Assembly: GCA_024710965.1 (NCBI GenBank)
Contig: JANJTU010000196.1
Location: forward strand, 1 to 44,665
Length of the DNA: 44,665 bases
From: Thauera sp.
GTDB lineage: Bacteria > Pseudomonadota > Gammaproteobacteria > Burkholderiales > Rhodocyclaceae
Reading direction: 5' to 3'
A model generated the notes under the pieces. The model saw nothing but the letters and a program-made list of their open reading frames with translations, did no database searches and was not told where the DNA came from. Positions within the stretch are counted from its first letter, which is position 1; every line of letters starts with the position of its first letter. Shown one piece after another: positions 1 through 8,210 of this stretch. Made by a program: the position numbers and the translations under genes.

Positions 1-473
1 CGCTCGACGTCGAGCATCATCACCAGGCGGCCGTCGGCGAGCGAGGTCACCGCGGTGACCAGCCCGCCCAGGCGCGCGGTGAGCATCTCCGGCGGCACCC
101 GCATCTGCGACCAGTCCAGGCGCAGGATGGTGTCGACGCCCTCGACCAGGAAGCCCTGGGTGTGACCGTTGTACTCGGTGACGATCATGATCTCGCGCGC
201 GGCGTCGTCGCCGACCCCGACGTAGCGGCCGAGATCGACCACCGGGACGAGCGCGCCGCGCAGGCTCACCATGCCCTGCACCGCGTCGGGCATGTCGGGC
301 GCGGCAGTGATGGTCGGCCGGCGCATCACCTCGCGCACCTTGAAGACGTTGATGCCGTAGGTCTCGCGGCAGCCGCTGCGCGCGTCCACGCCGAGCGTGA
401 ACAGCAGGATCTCGAGCTTGTTGGTGCCGGCGAGCCGGGTACGGGCGTCGATGTTCTTCAGCAGTTCGGACAT
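1..473 (-). CDS. cheV: chemotaxis protein CheV (3' part beyond window edge)
   Basis: Only the first 157 codons are visible; the gene runs off the left end. The protein starts MSELLKNIDARTRLAGTNKLE and continues into a CheW-like coupling domain, with GINVFKVREVM, a MVSLRGALVPVVDLGRYVG strand pair and GFLVEGVDTILRLDW. This opening is typical of CheV, a CheW domain followed by a C-terminal receiver that couples chemoreceptors to CheA and tunes adaptation. The receiver would lie outside the window, so CheW alone cannot be strictly excluded, but the N-terminal leader before the domain favours CheV. It begins 16 bp after motB and is probably cotranscribed with motAB. Confidence 0.88.
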   Translation of the reverse strand, partial: MSELLKNIDARTRLAGTNKLEILLFTLGVDARSGCRETYGINVFKVREVMRRPTITAAPDMPDAVQGMVSLRGALVPVVDLGRYVGVGDDAAREIMIVTEYNGHTQGFLVEGVDTILRLDWSQMRVPPEMLTARLGGLVTAVTSLADGRLVMMLDVE

Positions 474-489
474 GGCTGCAGCCTTGGGT

Positions 490-1482
490 TCAATTGGGCG
501 CCGGGACAATCCCCGGACCTCCCCTCATATCGGCCGGATTGCGCCCGACTTGAGCACCGCCCGGCGGCGGCGAGGCGCCGGGCGCCTGCTGGCTACGCAT
601 CGCCTCCTCCGCCGCGCGGTTGAGCACCACGATGCTGATGCGCCGGTTCGCCGGGTCGAGCGGATCGTCCGGGTTCAGGTGCGCGGTGTCGGCGAGGCCG
701 ACGACGCGCAGCATCTTGCCCGCCTCCAGCCCGCCCGCCACCAGCTCGCGGCGCGCGGCGTTGGCGCGGTTCGAGGACAGCTCCCAGTTCGAGAAGCCAC
801 GCTCGCCGCCGGCGTACTGCGCGGAGTCGGTGTGGCCGGACATGCTGACGCGGTTGTCGACGTCGTTGAGCGCAGCGGCGATCTCGCGCAGCAACTCGCG
901 GGTGTAGGGGCGCAGGTCGGCGCTCGCCGAGGTGAACATCGGCCGGTTCTGCGCGTCGACCAGCTGTATTCGCAGCCCCTCGCTGACGATGTCGATGAGG
1001 AGCTGGTTCTTGAACTGGCGCAGCGAGGGGTTGGCCTCGATGACCGCCTCGAGCTTGCCCTTGAGGTCGATCAGGCGCGCACGCTCGCGGCGCTCGGCGA
1101 TCGCCTGCGCGGCGATCTCGGCCTCGCTCTTGACCCGCGCAGGCGCGGCGTCGAGGTTGATCGCGCGCGTGCTCGGCGTATCGCCGCGCCGCACCTGGCC
1201 GACCTTGCGCGACAGGTCCTCGCCGCCGCCCTTGATGATGCTGGAGCTGTCGCCGGTGCCCTCGCCGCCCTGCATCGCCAGCTTGAGCGGGTTCTGGAAG
1301 TAATCGGCGATGCCCTCGAGGTCGCCCTGCGCAGTCGAGCCGAGCAGCCACATCAGCAGGAAGAAGGCCATCATCGCGGTCACGAAGTCCGCGTAGGCGA
1401 TCTTCCACGCGCCACCGTGGTGGCCGCCGCCGCCCTTCTTGATGCGCTTGACGACGATCGGTTGCTGGGTGTCGTCGCTCAT
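490..1482 (-). CDS. motB: flagellar motor stator protein MotB
   Basis: 330 aa. The basic, Gly/His-rich N-terminus (KRIKKGGGGHHGGAWK) leads into a single membrane segment that contains Asp32 in the motif AYADFVTAMMAFFLLMWLL; this Asp is the proton-binding residue of MotB. The C-terminal half holds an OmpA-like peptidoglycan-binding domain (MSGHTDSAQYAGGERGFSNW, then SSNRANAARRELV). With MotA it forms the stator that couples ion flow to flagellar rotation. The tail after the OmpA domain is Pro/Gly-rich and looks disordered. It lies 76 bp downstream of motA in the same direction. Assignment is secure. Confidence 0.96.
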   Translation of the reverse strand: MSDDTQQPIVVKRIKKGGGGHHGGAWKIAYADFVTAMMAFFLLMWLLGSTAQGDLEGIADYFQNPLKLAMQGGEGTGDSSSIIKGGGEDLSRKVGQVRRGDTPSTRAINLDAAPARVKSEAEIAAQAIAERRERARLIDLKGKLEAVIEANPSLRQFKNQLLIDIVSEGLRIQLVDAQNRPMFTSASADLRPYTRELLREIAAALNDVDNRVSMSGHTDSAQYAGGERGFSNWELSSNRANAARRELVAGGLEAGKMLRVVGLADTAHLNPDDPLDPANRRISIVVLNRAAEEAMRSQQAPGASPPPGGAQVGRNPADMRGGPGIVPAPN

Positions 1483-1558
1483 CGCGCGCTCCCCGGCAGG
1501 CCGGCGGCGCGCTCAGGCGCGCTGCGGCAAATGGTCTGGCAAGAGACGGACATGCGGC

Positions 1559-2413
1559 TCAGCCCTTGCGGTTCTTGATTTCCTGCTCGAGCTCGGAGAA
1601 GCCCGGGCGGTCGGTCGAGTACAGCACCTTGCGGCCGAACTCCACCGCGACCTGCGGCGCGTAGCCGTTCATGCTCGCCAGCAGCACGACCTTGATCACC
1701 TGGTAGATCTTGCCGCTCTCCTCGACCTTCTGCTCGAGCTGGCTGGCGATCGGCGCGACGAAGCCGTAGGAAACCAGAATGCCGAGGAAGGTACCGACCA
1801 GCGCGCCGCCGATCATCTTGCCCAGCACCGCCGGCGGCTGGCCGACCGAGCCCATCACGTTCACCACGCCCATCACCGCCACCACGATGCCGAAGGCCGG
1901 CACCGCGTCGGCGACCTTGGAGACCACGTGCGGCGCCTGGTGCGCCTCCTGGTGGTGGGTCTCGATCTCCATGTCCATCAGGTTCTCGATCTCGAACGCG
2001 TTGAGGTTGCCGCCCACCATCATGCGCAGATAGTCGGTGAGGAACTCGACCGCGTGGTGATCCGCGGTGACGCTCGGATACTTGCCAAAGATCGGGCTGG
2101 ACTCGGGATTCTCGATGTCGCCCTCGATCGACATCAGGCCTTCCTTGCGCACCTTGGCGAGGATCTCGTACAGGAGCGCGAGCAGGTCCATGTACAGCGC
2201 CTTGTTGTAGGGGGAACCCTTCACCGCCATCGACAGCGAACCGAGCGTGGCCTTGATCGCCTTGGGGCCGTTGCTGGCGACGAAGCCGCCGATCATCAGG
2301 CCGACGATCGCCAGATACTCCATCGGCACCCACAGCGCGGCCAGGCTGCCGTGCACGGCATAGGTGCCGACCGAGGCGGCGAGGATGATGACGTAGCCAA
2401 TGATCAGGAACAA
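1559..2413 (-). CDS. motA: flagellar motor stator protein MotA
   Basis: 284 aa, the normal length for MotA. Two N-terminal membrane segments (MFLIIGYVIILAASVGTYAV and a segment near residues 30-50) precede a cytoplasmic loop with the charged motor-interaction region (KVRKEGLMSIEGDIENPESS, near residue 90). Two further membrane segments follow (AFGIVVAVMGVVNVMG and IGGALVGTFLGILVSYGFVA). It is the other half of the MotAB stator and the proton channel wall. It is the first gene of motA-motB-cheV, preceded by a sigma-28-like promoter. The start at 2413 immediately begins the first membrane helix as in other MotA proteins. Confidence 0.97.
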   Translation of the reverse strand: MFLIIGYVIILAASVGTYAVHGSLAALWVPMEYLAIVGLMIGGFVASNGPKAIKATLGSLSMAVKGSPYNKALYMDLLALLYEILAKVRKEGLMSIEGDIENPESSPIFGKYPSVTADHHAVEFLTDYLRMMVGGNLNAFEIENLMDMEIETHHQEAHQAPHVVSKVADAVPAFGIVVAVMGVVNVMGSVGQPPAVLGKMIGGALVGTFLGILVSYGFVAPIASQLEQKVEESGKIYQVIKVVLLASMNGYAPQVAVEFGRKVLYSTDRPGFSELEQEIKNRKG

Positions 2414-2476
2414 CGCTCACTCCCAGGGGAATCTGCGGCAAGGCCTGCCGGCGATCGAAACCGAGGCCTGTTGTCC

Positions 2477-2503
2477 ATAACGTCCCGGCACGCGAAAACT
2501 TGA
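2477..2503 (-). promoter_or_regulatory. putative sigma-28 (FliA) promoter of motA-motB-cheV
   Basis: Read on the minus strand, TCAAGTTT (2503-2496), an 11-bp spacer and GACGTTAT (2484-2477) match the FliA consensus TAAAGTTT-N11-GCCGATAA at 7/8 and 5/8 positions with exact spacing. The motA start codon lies about 60 bp downstream. Sigma-28 control of stator and chemotaxis genes is established in other flagellated proteobacteria. This is a match by eye, not tested. Confidence 0.7.
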
Positions 2504-2532
2504 ATGCCTGCGCCATTGGCGGGATGGCCCCG

Positions 2533-2565
2533 GACAAAAGCGAAGGCCGCCCGGACAAGGCGGCC
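2533..2565 (-). terminator. intrinsic terminator after flhDC
   Basis: A perfect 7-bp GC stem, GGCCGCC/GGCGGCC, with a 7-nt loop is followed on the minus strand by TTCGCTTTTGT. It lies between the flhC stop (2606) and the motA promoter, so it would separate flhDC transcripts from the motAB operon. Confidence 0.72.
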
Positions 2566-2605
2566 CCGATGACGAAACGACGGCGGGCGGAAAGCCGCGC
2601 CGGCC

Positions 2606-3172
2606 TCAGGCGGGCACTGCGGCGGTCTTGCTCCGTGCGGCAGTACGCGGCACCGCCGCCTTGCGACGCGACTTGCCCGCGCGCGACGGCATGTTGCACA
2701 GGCCGCAGACGTAGGTGCCGACCGGGTCGTGGGCATGGGCGACGAAGTGCCCGCCGCACGAGGTGCAGGGGGCGAGCTGGAGCAGGTCGGCGTCGAAGAA
2801 GCGCACCAGCGTCCACGCGCGGGTCAGGCTCAGCACCGGCTCCATGTCGCTGCTCTCGATGTGGTCGAGATACAGGTGGTAGGCCTTGATGATGGCGTCG
2901 AGCCCCTTGACCCCGCCGCGACCGGTGTAGAAGCGGTGCAGGGCCATGAACAGCGAGGAATGGACATTCGGCTGCCAGGTCATGAACCAGTCGGTCGAGA
3001 ACGGCAGCATACCCTTCGGAGGCGACATGCCGCGCACCTCCTTGTAGATCTTGAGCAGCTTCTCGCGGCTCAGACTGGTTTCGACTTCGAGCATCTGCAT
3101 GCGCGCGCCGAGCTGGACCATCTCCACCGCGCGGCGGACATCCTCGGCTTCCTCGATAACGCTCTTCTTCAT
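2606..3172 (-). CDS. flhC: flagellar master regulator subunit FlhC
   Basis: 188 aa from the start MKKSVIEEAEDVRRAVEM. A longer frame opens at 3229, but that start would lie inside flhD, and the chosen ATG has a good ribosome binding site (GAGGAGCGAGGA). The core shows FlhC hallmarks: KEVRGMSPPKGMLPFSTDW and, near residues 130-155, a four-cysteine zinc site (CTSC ... CGLC). FlhC with FlhD forms the FlhD4C2 activator of class II flagellar genes. It begins 10 bp after flhD. The C-terminus is Arg/Lys/Ala-rich. Confidence 0.95.
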   Translation of the reverse strand: MKKSVIEEAEDVRRAVEMVQLGARMQMLEVETSLSREKLLKIYKEVRGMSPPKGMLPFSTDWFMTWQPNVHSSLFMALHRFYTGRGGVKGLDAIIKAYHLYLDHIESSDMEPVLSLTRAWTLVRFFDADLLQLAPCTSCGGHFVAHAHDPVGTYVCGLCNMPSRAGKSRRKAAVPRTAARSKTAAVPA

Positions 3173-3182
3173 TCCTCGCTCC

Positions 3183-3503
3183 TCAAGCCGCTGCTTCGCT
3201 CGCCCTGCCGGCGGCGATGATGGCGGCATGCAACCCGGCGCTCGTGGCGTCGCGCCCCTCGCCCGACATCAGGCGCGCAAGCTGCGCTTCGTCGAAGCGG
3301 AAGCAGGGCAGCAGCATCGGGCTGCCGGCCATCCTCACCAGCTTCGCGGCCGACATCGTCTCGAGCAGATCGGCGAACTCCTCCCCGATCCCGAGGCGGA
3401 ACATTGCAGTCGCCCGATCACCGCGCAGCATCTGCTGGGCAAGCATCAGGTACGCAAGGTTCAGTTCGCGTATTTCAGCCTGGAAATCGGGTCGATTCAT
3501 CAT
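3183..3503 (-). CDS. flhD: flagellar master regulator subunit FlhD
   Basis: 106 aa, normal for FlhD. It has the helical signature EIRELNLAYLMLAQQMLRGD, then the FRLGIGEEFADLLETMSAAK stretch and the FRFDEAQL segment. FlhD dimerises and, bound to FlhC, turns on the flagellar cascade. Two adjacent ATG codons (3503 and 3500) are possible; the Shine-Dalgarno AGGA sits a little too close to the first, so 3500 may be the real start. Lies directly upstream of flhC, with a terminator after the pair. Confidence 0.95.
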   Translation of the reverse strand: MMNRPDFQAEIRELNLAYLMLAQQMLRGDRATAMFRLGIGEEFADLLETMSAAKLVRMAGSPMLLPCFRFDEAQLARLMSGEGRDATSAGLHAAIIAAGRASEAAA

Positions 3504-3600
3504 TTCCTACGCCATTCAGCGACAAACGTGACGAAATCTAATGCAATTGCCAAGTTGCAGCAAGTTACAAAGTCACACTTTCGCGTGCATGGGCCCCTGC
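3504..3600 (-). promoter_or_regulatory. flhDC upstream region with AT-rich promoter island
   Basis: A markedly AT-rich stretch in otherwise 70% GC DNA, about 3530-3580. On the minus strand it includes TTGCTG, 17 bp, TAGATT, a weak sigma-70-like pair, and the inverted TTGC/GCAA motifs AACTTGCTGCAACTTGGCAA. It must carry the flhDC promoter because the upstream gene ends at 3648. The exact start site cannot be fixed by eye. Confidence 0.5.
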
Positions 3601-3621
3601 CGGTGTCGCAGGGCAGCAACA

Positions 3622-3643
3622 GCGCACCGGTTTCGCCGGGCGC
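3622..3643 (-). terminator. possible terminator hairpin after REC-GGDEF-EAL gene
   Basis: GCGC(C)CCGG-type stem with loop CGAAA (minus strand), one bulged base, placed 5 bp beyond the stop codon at 3648. No strong T-run follows, only GTTGCTG, so it may be a weak or Rho-assisted terminator. Confidence 0.35.
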
Positions 3644-3647
3644 CAGT

Positions 3648-5399
3648 TCAGGCGTCGGGAGTCAGCAGGCCGAAGCAGAAATCTTCCGCCGGCACCGGGC
3701 GGCCGTAGCGGAAGCCCTGCAGTGCGTCGCAGCGGTCGGCCTGCAGCATCAGTTCCTGCGCCGCAGTCTCCACCCCCTCGGCGATCACGCCCAGGCGCAG
3801 GCTGCGCGCCATCGCGAGCGTGGCGCGCACGATCGCGGGGCTATCCTCGTCGCTGTCGAGGTCACGGATGAAGGAGCGGTCGATCTTGATGCTGTCGATC
3901 GGCAGGCGCCGCAGGTAGGCAAGGGAGGAATAGCCGGTGCCGAAATCGTCGATCGCGACACGCACGCCGAGCGCCTTCAGCGCACGCAGGCTGCGCCCGG
4001 CGGCCTCGACGTCGCGCATCAGCGAGCTCTCGGTGATCTCCAGCGTCAGGCAGTCGGCGGGGAAGCCGCTGTGTGCCAGCGCGTGCTCCACCTGGCCGAG
4101 CAGATCCTGTTGCGAGAACTGGATCGGCGACACGTTCACCGAGAGCTGGAACCCCGCCCTGCCCCCATCATGCCAGCGCCGGCCCTGGCGGCAGGCCTCG
4201 GCCAGCACCCAGGCGCCGATGTCGACGATGAGCCCGGTCTCGTCGGCCAGCGGAATGAAGCGGTCAGGCCCGAGCAGGCCTCGCACCGGATGCAGCCAGC
4301 GCACCAGCGCCTCGGCGCCGCGAGCGCGGCCGCTGTCGGCTTCGACGATCGGCTGGTAATGCAGCCGCAACTCGTCGCGGGTCACCGAACGCCTGAGGTC
4401 GGTCTCCAGCTGCAGCCGCGCCGCCGACGCCCGGCTCATGCTTCGATCGTACGCGCGGACGGTATTTCCGCCGTCGCCCTTGGCGTCGGCCACCGCCGCC
4501 TCGGCCCGGATCAGGATGTCGGGCACCGCCGGGCCGGCGCCGCTCACCAAGGCGACGCCCACGCTGGCCGTCAGCAGCAGCTCTCTGCCGCCGCCGTCGA
4601 ACGGCTGCTCGAACGAGCGCAGCAGGCGGCGCGCGATCCGCTCGGCCCGTCCTTCGTCGCTATTGCCGGGCACGAAGACACCGAAGCGGTCGCCCCCCAG
4701 GCGCGCCAGCACCGCGCCCGGCGCCAGGGCTTCGGCCAGGCGTCGGGCCACTTCGCGCAGGATCCGGCTGCCGACCTCGTAGCCGACGCTGGCGTTGATC
4801 CGCATGAAACGGTCGACATCGACGACGAGCATTGCGGCGCCCGCCGTCCGACCGCTGCGGCGGCAGGCGTGGAACCAGTCCTCCACCTTGAGGCAGAACA
4901 GGCCGTGGTTGGGCAGCCTCGACAGCGGGTCGAAATGGGTCAGCTCGCGGATGCGACGGTCGGCTGCACGCAGGGCGCGGCGGTCGCCGCAGGCCCGCAG
5001 CTCGCGCTCGATCACCGCAGCAAGTCTCGCGTAATCGCCTTTAACGACAAAATCGTTGGCACCCTCGCCCATCAGTGCCGCCGCCAGCGTCGCCGCCATC
5101 TGCCCCGAATGGACGACGAAGGGCAGGTCCCGGCCGCTGCGCAGCAGCACCTCGAGCGCGGCGCGTGCATCGAAGCCGGGCATGGCGTGATCGGCAAGCA
5201 CCAGGTCCCACGCCTCGGTGGAGAGTGCCGCGGCCATGTCGATCGCGGTGTCCACCCGCCGCCACTCGATCGCCAGGGCGTGCCTGGCGAGGCCGGCTTC
5301 GAGCAGGAGCGCGTCATCCTCGCTGTCGTCGACGATCAGCGCCCGCACGCGCTGCCCTGCGCCGCGCGTCAGCGCATCCGCGCGCTCGGGCCAGCGCAT
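3648..5399 (-). CDS. response regulator with REC, GGDEF (degenerate) and EAL domains
   Basis: 583 aa from ATG at 5399, which overlaps the stop of the upstream gene as TGATG, a sign of translational coupling. Residues ~18-135 form a receiver (VDDSEDD acidic pocket, phospho-Asp in LADHAMPG, Lys in VVKGD). Residues ~165-320 form a GGDEF domain whose active-site loop reads GGDRF, so cyclase activity is doubtful. Residues ~335-580 form an EAL domain with intact EAL in AEALVRWLHP and DDFGTGYSSLAYL. The likely output is c-di-GMP hydrolysis controlled by phosphorylation. It lies immediately upstream of flhDC, so a motility role is plausible but inferred. A longer frame to 5483 is rejected: it adds 28 low-complexity residues inside the previous gene. 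Confidence 0.9.
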   Translation of the reverse strand: MRWPERADALTRGAGQRVRALIVDDSEDDALLLEAGLARHALAIEWRRVDTAIDMAAALSTEAWDLVLADHAMPGFDARAALEVLLRSGRDLPFVVHSGQMAATLAAALMGEGANDFVVKGDYARLAAVIERELRACGDRRALRAADRRIRELTHFDPLSRLPNHGLFCLKVEDWFHACRRSGRTAGAAMLVVDVDRFMRINASVGYEVGSRILREVARRLAEALAPGAVLARLGGDRFGVFVPGNSDEGRAERIARRLLRSFEQPFDGGGRELLLTASVGVALVSGAGPAVPDILIRAEAAVADAKGDGGNTVRAYDRSMSRASAARLQLETDLRRSVTRDELRLHYQPIVEADSGRARGAEALVRWLHPVRGLLGPDRFIPLADETGLIVDIGAWVLAEACRQGRRWHDGGRAGFQLSVNVSPIQFSQQDLLGQVEHALAHSGFPADCLTLEITESSLMRDVEAAGRSLRALKALGVRVAIDDFGTGYSSLAYLRRLPIDSIKIDRSFIRDLDSDEDSPAIVRATLAMARSLRLGVIAEGVETAAQELMLQADRCDALQGFRYGRPVPAEDFCFGLLTPDA

Positions 5400-7342
5400 C
5401 ACGCCGCCTTCCCGCCGTTCTGCAGCACCGCGACGCGGTTGCGCCCGAGCCTCTTCGCCTGGTAGGCGGCCTGGTCCGCACACTTGATCAGCGCATCCAT
5501 GTCCGCCATCAGCGCCTCTCGCGTCGCCACGCCGATGCTGATCGTCAGCCTCAGCTGCGGACCGCCGGTGTCGATCGACAGCGCGTCAGTCGCCCCGCGC
5601 AGGCGTTCGGCGCAGATGAGCGCGGCCACCAGGTCCGTATCGGGGCAGATGACGAGGAACTCGTCGCCGCCGGTGCGGCAGATCACGTCGTGCGCACGCA
5701 CCACCGCGCGCAGGGCGTCGGCGCACTGGCGCAGGGCCATGTCGCCGACGTCATGGCCATGGGTGTCGTTGATGAGCTTGAAGCCGTCCACGTCGATGAT
5801 CATCGCCGACAGCGGGCGGCCGTGGCGCTCCGCCGCGGACCATTCGGTCTGCATGCGCTCGATGGCGTAGCGGCGGTTCGGAAAGCCCGTGAGCGAATCG
5901 GTCATCGCCGCCTCCTGCAGGCGACGGTTGGAGATCGACAACTCGGCCGCGAAGCGGCGCAGTTCCTCGCGGTCGCGCTCGAGTTCCTCCTGCAGCGCCA
6001 CCATGCGCTTCCCGGCGCGCAGGCGCACCGCCAGCACGCGGCTGCGCAGCGGGTGCGACAGGACGTCGTCCGCCCCGGCCTCGGAAGCCTGCGCCATCAG
6101 CACCTCGTCGTCCGAAGGCAGCATGGCGAGGATGTAGATGTTGCGGCCGAGACGGGTTTCGCGCAGCGCGCGGATCAGCGCCTGGCCACCGGCGTGCGCA
6201 CCCCAGTCCATCAACATCAGCTGCGGCTGCACGTCCATCGCCGCCTCGATCGCATCGCCGACGCTCCTCGTCTCGAACACGCGCAGCGCGGCGGCCTCCA
6301 GCTCCAGGCGCAGGCGGGCCCGCCGCCCCTCGTCCGGCTCGACGACGAGCACCCGCATCCGCTCGCCCTGCCGCCCGGCGTCGTCATCGGTCACGGCGGT
6401 CGCGGGACCGGCTGGCGCCTCGGCCCCGGCCTCGCTCAGCTCGCCGAACCGCGGCACCGTCTCGGTCTCGATCTGCAGCAGCCTTCCCCACTCACCCCAT
6501 TCGCCGCCGACACGCTCGCACATCGTGACGAACTCGTCGCGCGCGATGCCGAGCACGCGCGCCTGCCGCACGGTGGCGGTCATCAGGCGCGCATGCTCCA
6601 CCTCGGGCGCAAGGCAGATCTGCGCGATCGCACGCGACAGCGCAAGACAGCGCACCAGCCCCGCCTCGCGCGAGCCTTCCGCGAGCCCGGACGCCTCGGG
6701 CTGCTCGAAATGCAGCACGGCGCTCGCCAGCACCGCGGGCACGCCCCAGTCGGTCAGCATGGCGGCACCGAGCTCGCAATGATCCATCGCGAAGCGGTCC
6801 TTCTCCAGTTCGACCTGGCGCCGGCCCGGCGCCCCCTGGACCTCGCCCAGCACCCGCGCGAACTCGGGCGGATGCAGCGTCGCCAGCGCGAGTTCGCCGA
6901 TCCGGGCGAGCAGCCCCAGGCAGAAGGCCTCGTCCGCGGGCAGCACCCGCACGCGCTGCGTCAGCGCCTGCATCGACAGCGCCATCACCAGCGACGACGC
7001 CCAGAAGCGCGTGTAATCGAAGCCCGCGCAGCCGCCCTTGCGGTAGTTCGACAGCAAGGAAAACCCCAGCGCCAGGGCCCGCACCGCGGGCAGGCCGAGC
7101 ACCATCAGCGCCTCCTGCACCGACACCACCGCGCGCCGGTTCTCCGCCACCACGCCGTTGGCGGCCTTGATCAGCCGTCCGACGAAGGCCGGGTCGCCCC
7201 GGATCACGCGCGCGAGTTCGGCCATCGACACATCGCCCGAGCGCGTCAGCCGGATGATCGCGAGCGCGACGCCGCGCGGCGACGGCAGTTCGCCCGTGGT
7301 CTTCAGCTGCTCGAAGCGCTTCATGTCGATCGATTTCGGCAT
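5399..7342 (-). CDS. HDOD-REC-GGDEF diguanylate cyclase
   Basis: 647 aa. Residues ~10-215 form an HDOD signalling domain (LPSPRGVALAIIRLT, GDPAFVGRLIKAAN). Residues ~325-440 form a receiver-like domain that keeps the acidic EPDE pocket and an Asp in MLMDWGAH but has His where the conserved Lys should be (DDVLSHPL), so phosphorylation signalling may be altered. Residues ~480-640 form a GGDEF cyclase domain with an intact GGDEF loop and an inhibitory I-site RAHD five residues upstream. It would make c-di-GMP under product inhibition. The next gene overlaps its stop and encodes an EAL protein, giving a synthesis/degradation pair. Start at 7342 has GGGGA upstream; MKRF at 7324 is an alternative. 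Confidence 0.9.
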   Translation of the reverse strand: MPKSIDMKRFEQLKTTGELPSPRGVALAIIRLTRSGDVSMAELARVIRGDPAFVGRLIKAANGVVAENRRAVVSVQEALMVLGLPAVRALALGFSLLSNYRKGGCAGFDYTRFWASSLVMALSMQALTQRVRVLPADEAFCLGLLARIGELALATLHPPEFARVLGEVQGAPGRRQVELEKDRFAMDHCELGAAMLTDWGVPAVLASAVLHFEQPEASGLAEGSREAGLVRCLALSRAIAQICLAPEVEHARLMTATVRQARVLGIARDEFVTMCERVGGEWGEWGRLLQIETETVPRFGELSEAGAEAPAGPATAVTDDDAGRQGERMRVLVVEPDEGRRARLRLELEAAALRVFETRSVGDAIEAAMDVQPQLMLMDWGAHAGGQALIRALRETRLGRNIYILAMLPSDDEVLMAQASEAGADDVLSHPLRSRVLAVRLRAGKRMVALQEELERDREELRRFAAELSISNRRLQEAAMTDSLTGFPNRRYAIERMQTEWSAAERHGRPLSAMIIDVDGFKLINDTHGHDVGDMALRQCADALRAVVRAHDVICRTGGDEFLVICPDTDLVAALICAERLRGATDALSIDTGGPQLRLTISIGVATREALMADMDALIKCADQAAYQAKRLGRNRVAVLQNGGKAA

Positions 7343-7529
7343 GCGTTCCCCGGTTTGGTGACGGCAACGGGATCAGGAGTCAGGAATGCGGAACAGCGCC
7401 GCATCGCGCCGGATGAATCAGGGCCGGAACTGTAACGCGCCACGCCGGCGCGTGTCAGCCCGCTCGCCCATCCGGCAGCAGGCGGCCGCCCCGTCGGGCG
7501 GCGCCCGCGGCCGACACCCCAAAGCGCGC

Positions 7530-7535
7530 TAGAAT
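7530..7535 (+). promoter_or_regulatory. possible -10 element of the Nudix gene
   Basis: TAGAAT in the context GCTAGAATTCT, a -10 form common in betaproteobacteria, lies 27 bp before the Nudix start. No convincing -35 is visible at 17 bp. The rest of the 220-bp divergent gap (7343-7562) shows no gene; it should also hold the promoter of the minus-strand HDOD gene. Confidence 0.35.
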
Positions 7536-7562
7536 TCTGCCAAGACGAACCGGCCGACACCT

Positions 7563-8111
7563 ATGAAATTCTGCTCGAGCTGCGGCGCGCCGCTGCACTT
7601 CCGCATTCCCCCCGGCGACACCCTGCCGCGCCACGTGTGCGGCGAGTGCGGCATGATCCATTACCAGAACCCGAAGGTCGTCGTCGGCGCGCTGCCCGAA
7701 TGGGACGACCGCATCCTGCTGTGCCGGCGCGCCATCGAACCGCGTCACGGCATGTGGACGCTGCCGGCCGGCTTCATGGAGAACGAGGAGACCACGGCCC
7801 AGGCCGCCGCACGCGAAACGCTCGAGGAAGCCTGCGCCCGGATCGAGGTCGGCGAGCTGTACACGCTGATCGACGTGCCCCACATCAGCCAGGTGCACAT
7901 CATCTATCGCGCCCGCCTGCTCGACCTCGACTTCCGCCCCGGCGAAGAGTCGCTCGAGGTCGCCCTGTTCCGCGAGGAAGAAATCCCTTGGGAACACATC
8001 GCCTTCCGCACCATCGCGCTGACCCTGCGCCACTTCTTCGAGGACCGCCGCCGCGGGCACTGGCCCTTTCACACCGACAGCCTCGGACCGCCCCCCGTCC
8101 CCGTGTCCTGA
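7563..8111 (+). CDS. Nudix hydrolase with N-terminal zinc ribbon
   Basis: 182 aa. Cys4, Cys7, Cys26 and Cys29 (CSSC ... CGEC) form a zinc ribbon, followed by a Nudix domain whose box reads GFMENEETTAQAAARETLEE, fitting GX5EX7REUXEEXGU. The domain order resembles NudC-type and related zinc-ribbon Nudix proteins that hydrolyse nucleoside diphosphate-linked compounds, but the protein is shorter than NudC (about 257 aa) and lacks its N-terminal domain, so the substrate is unknown. It is transcribed toward rnfA but a separate rnfA promoter follows. Its Pro-rich C-terminus looks disordered. Confidence 0.88.
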   Translation: MKFCSSCGAPLHFRIPPGDTLPRHVCGECGMIHYQNPKVVVGALPEWDDRILLCRRAIEPRHGMWTLPAGFMENEETTAQAAARETLEEACARIEVGELYTLIDVPHISQVHIIYRARLLDLDFRPGEESLEVALFREEEIPWEHIAFRTIALTLRHFFEDRRRGHWPFHTDSLGPPPVPVS

Positions 8112-8154
8112 ACGCCTCAGCACCGCGAGGCATAAGCCTATAAGCCGGTCAGGG

Positions 8155-8195
8155 TTGAGCGGTCCAGCGCGGCAGAGGATAATCGCCCGATTATC
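8155..8195 (+). promoter_or_regulatory. rnfA sigma-70 promoter overlapped by a perfect palindrome
   Basis: TTGAGC (8155-8160), 17-bp spacer, GATAAT (8178-8183). The -10 hexamer is the left part of a perfect inverted repeat, GATAATCG-CC-CGATTATC (8178-8195), which would cover the -10 and transcription start. The rnfA start codon is at 8211. Promoter assignment is good by spacing; the palindrome as an operator is inference. Confidence 0.6.
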
Positions 8196-8210
8196 TCCGG
8201 CCTGCGGATC

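Noticed and set aside
397..1578. Long plus-strand frame opposite motB
   Set aside because: Arg/Ala/Leu-rich shadow of a gene with clear family motifs. Many such frames occur in this GC-rich DNA, for example 3051-5465, 27222-30494 and 30604-33621.
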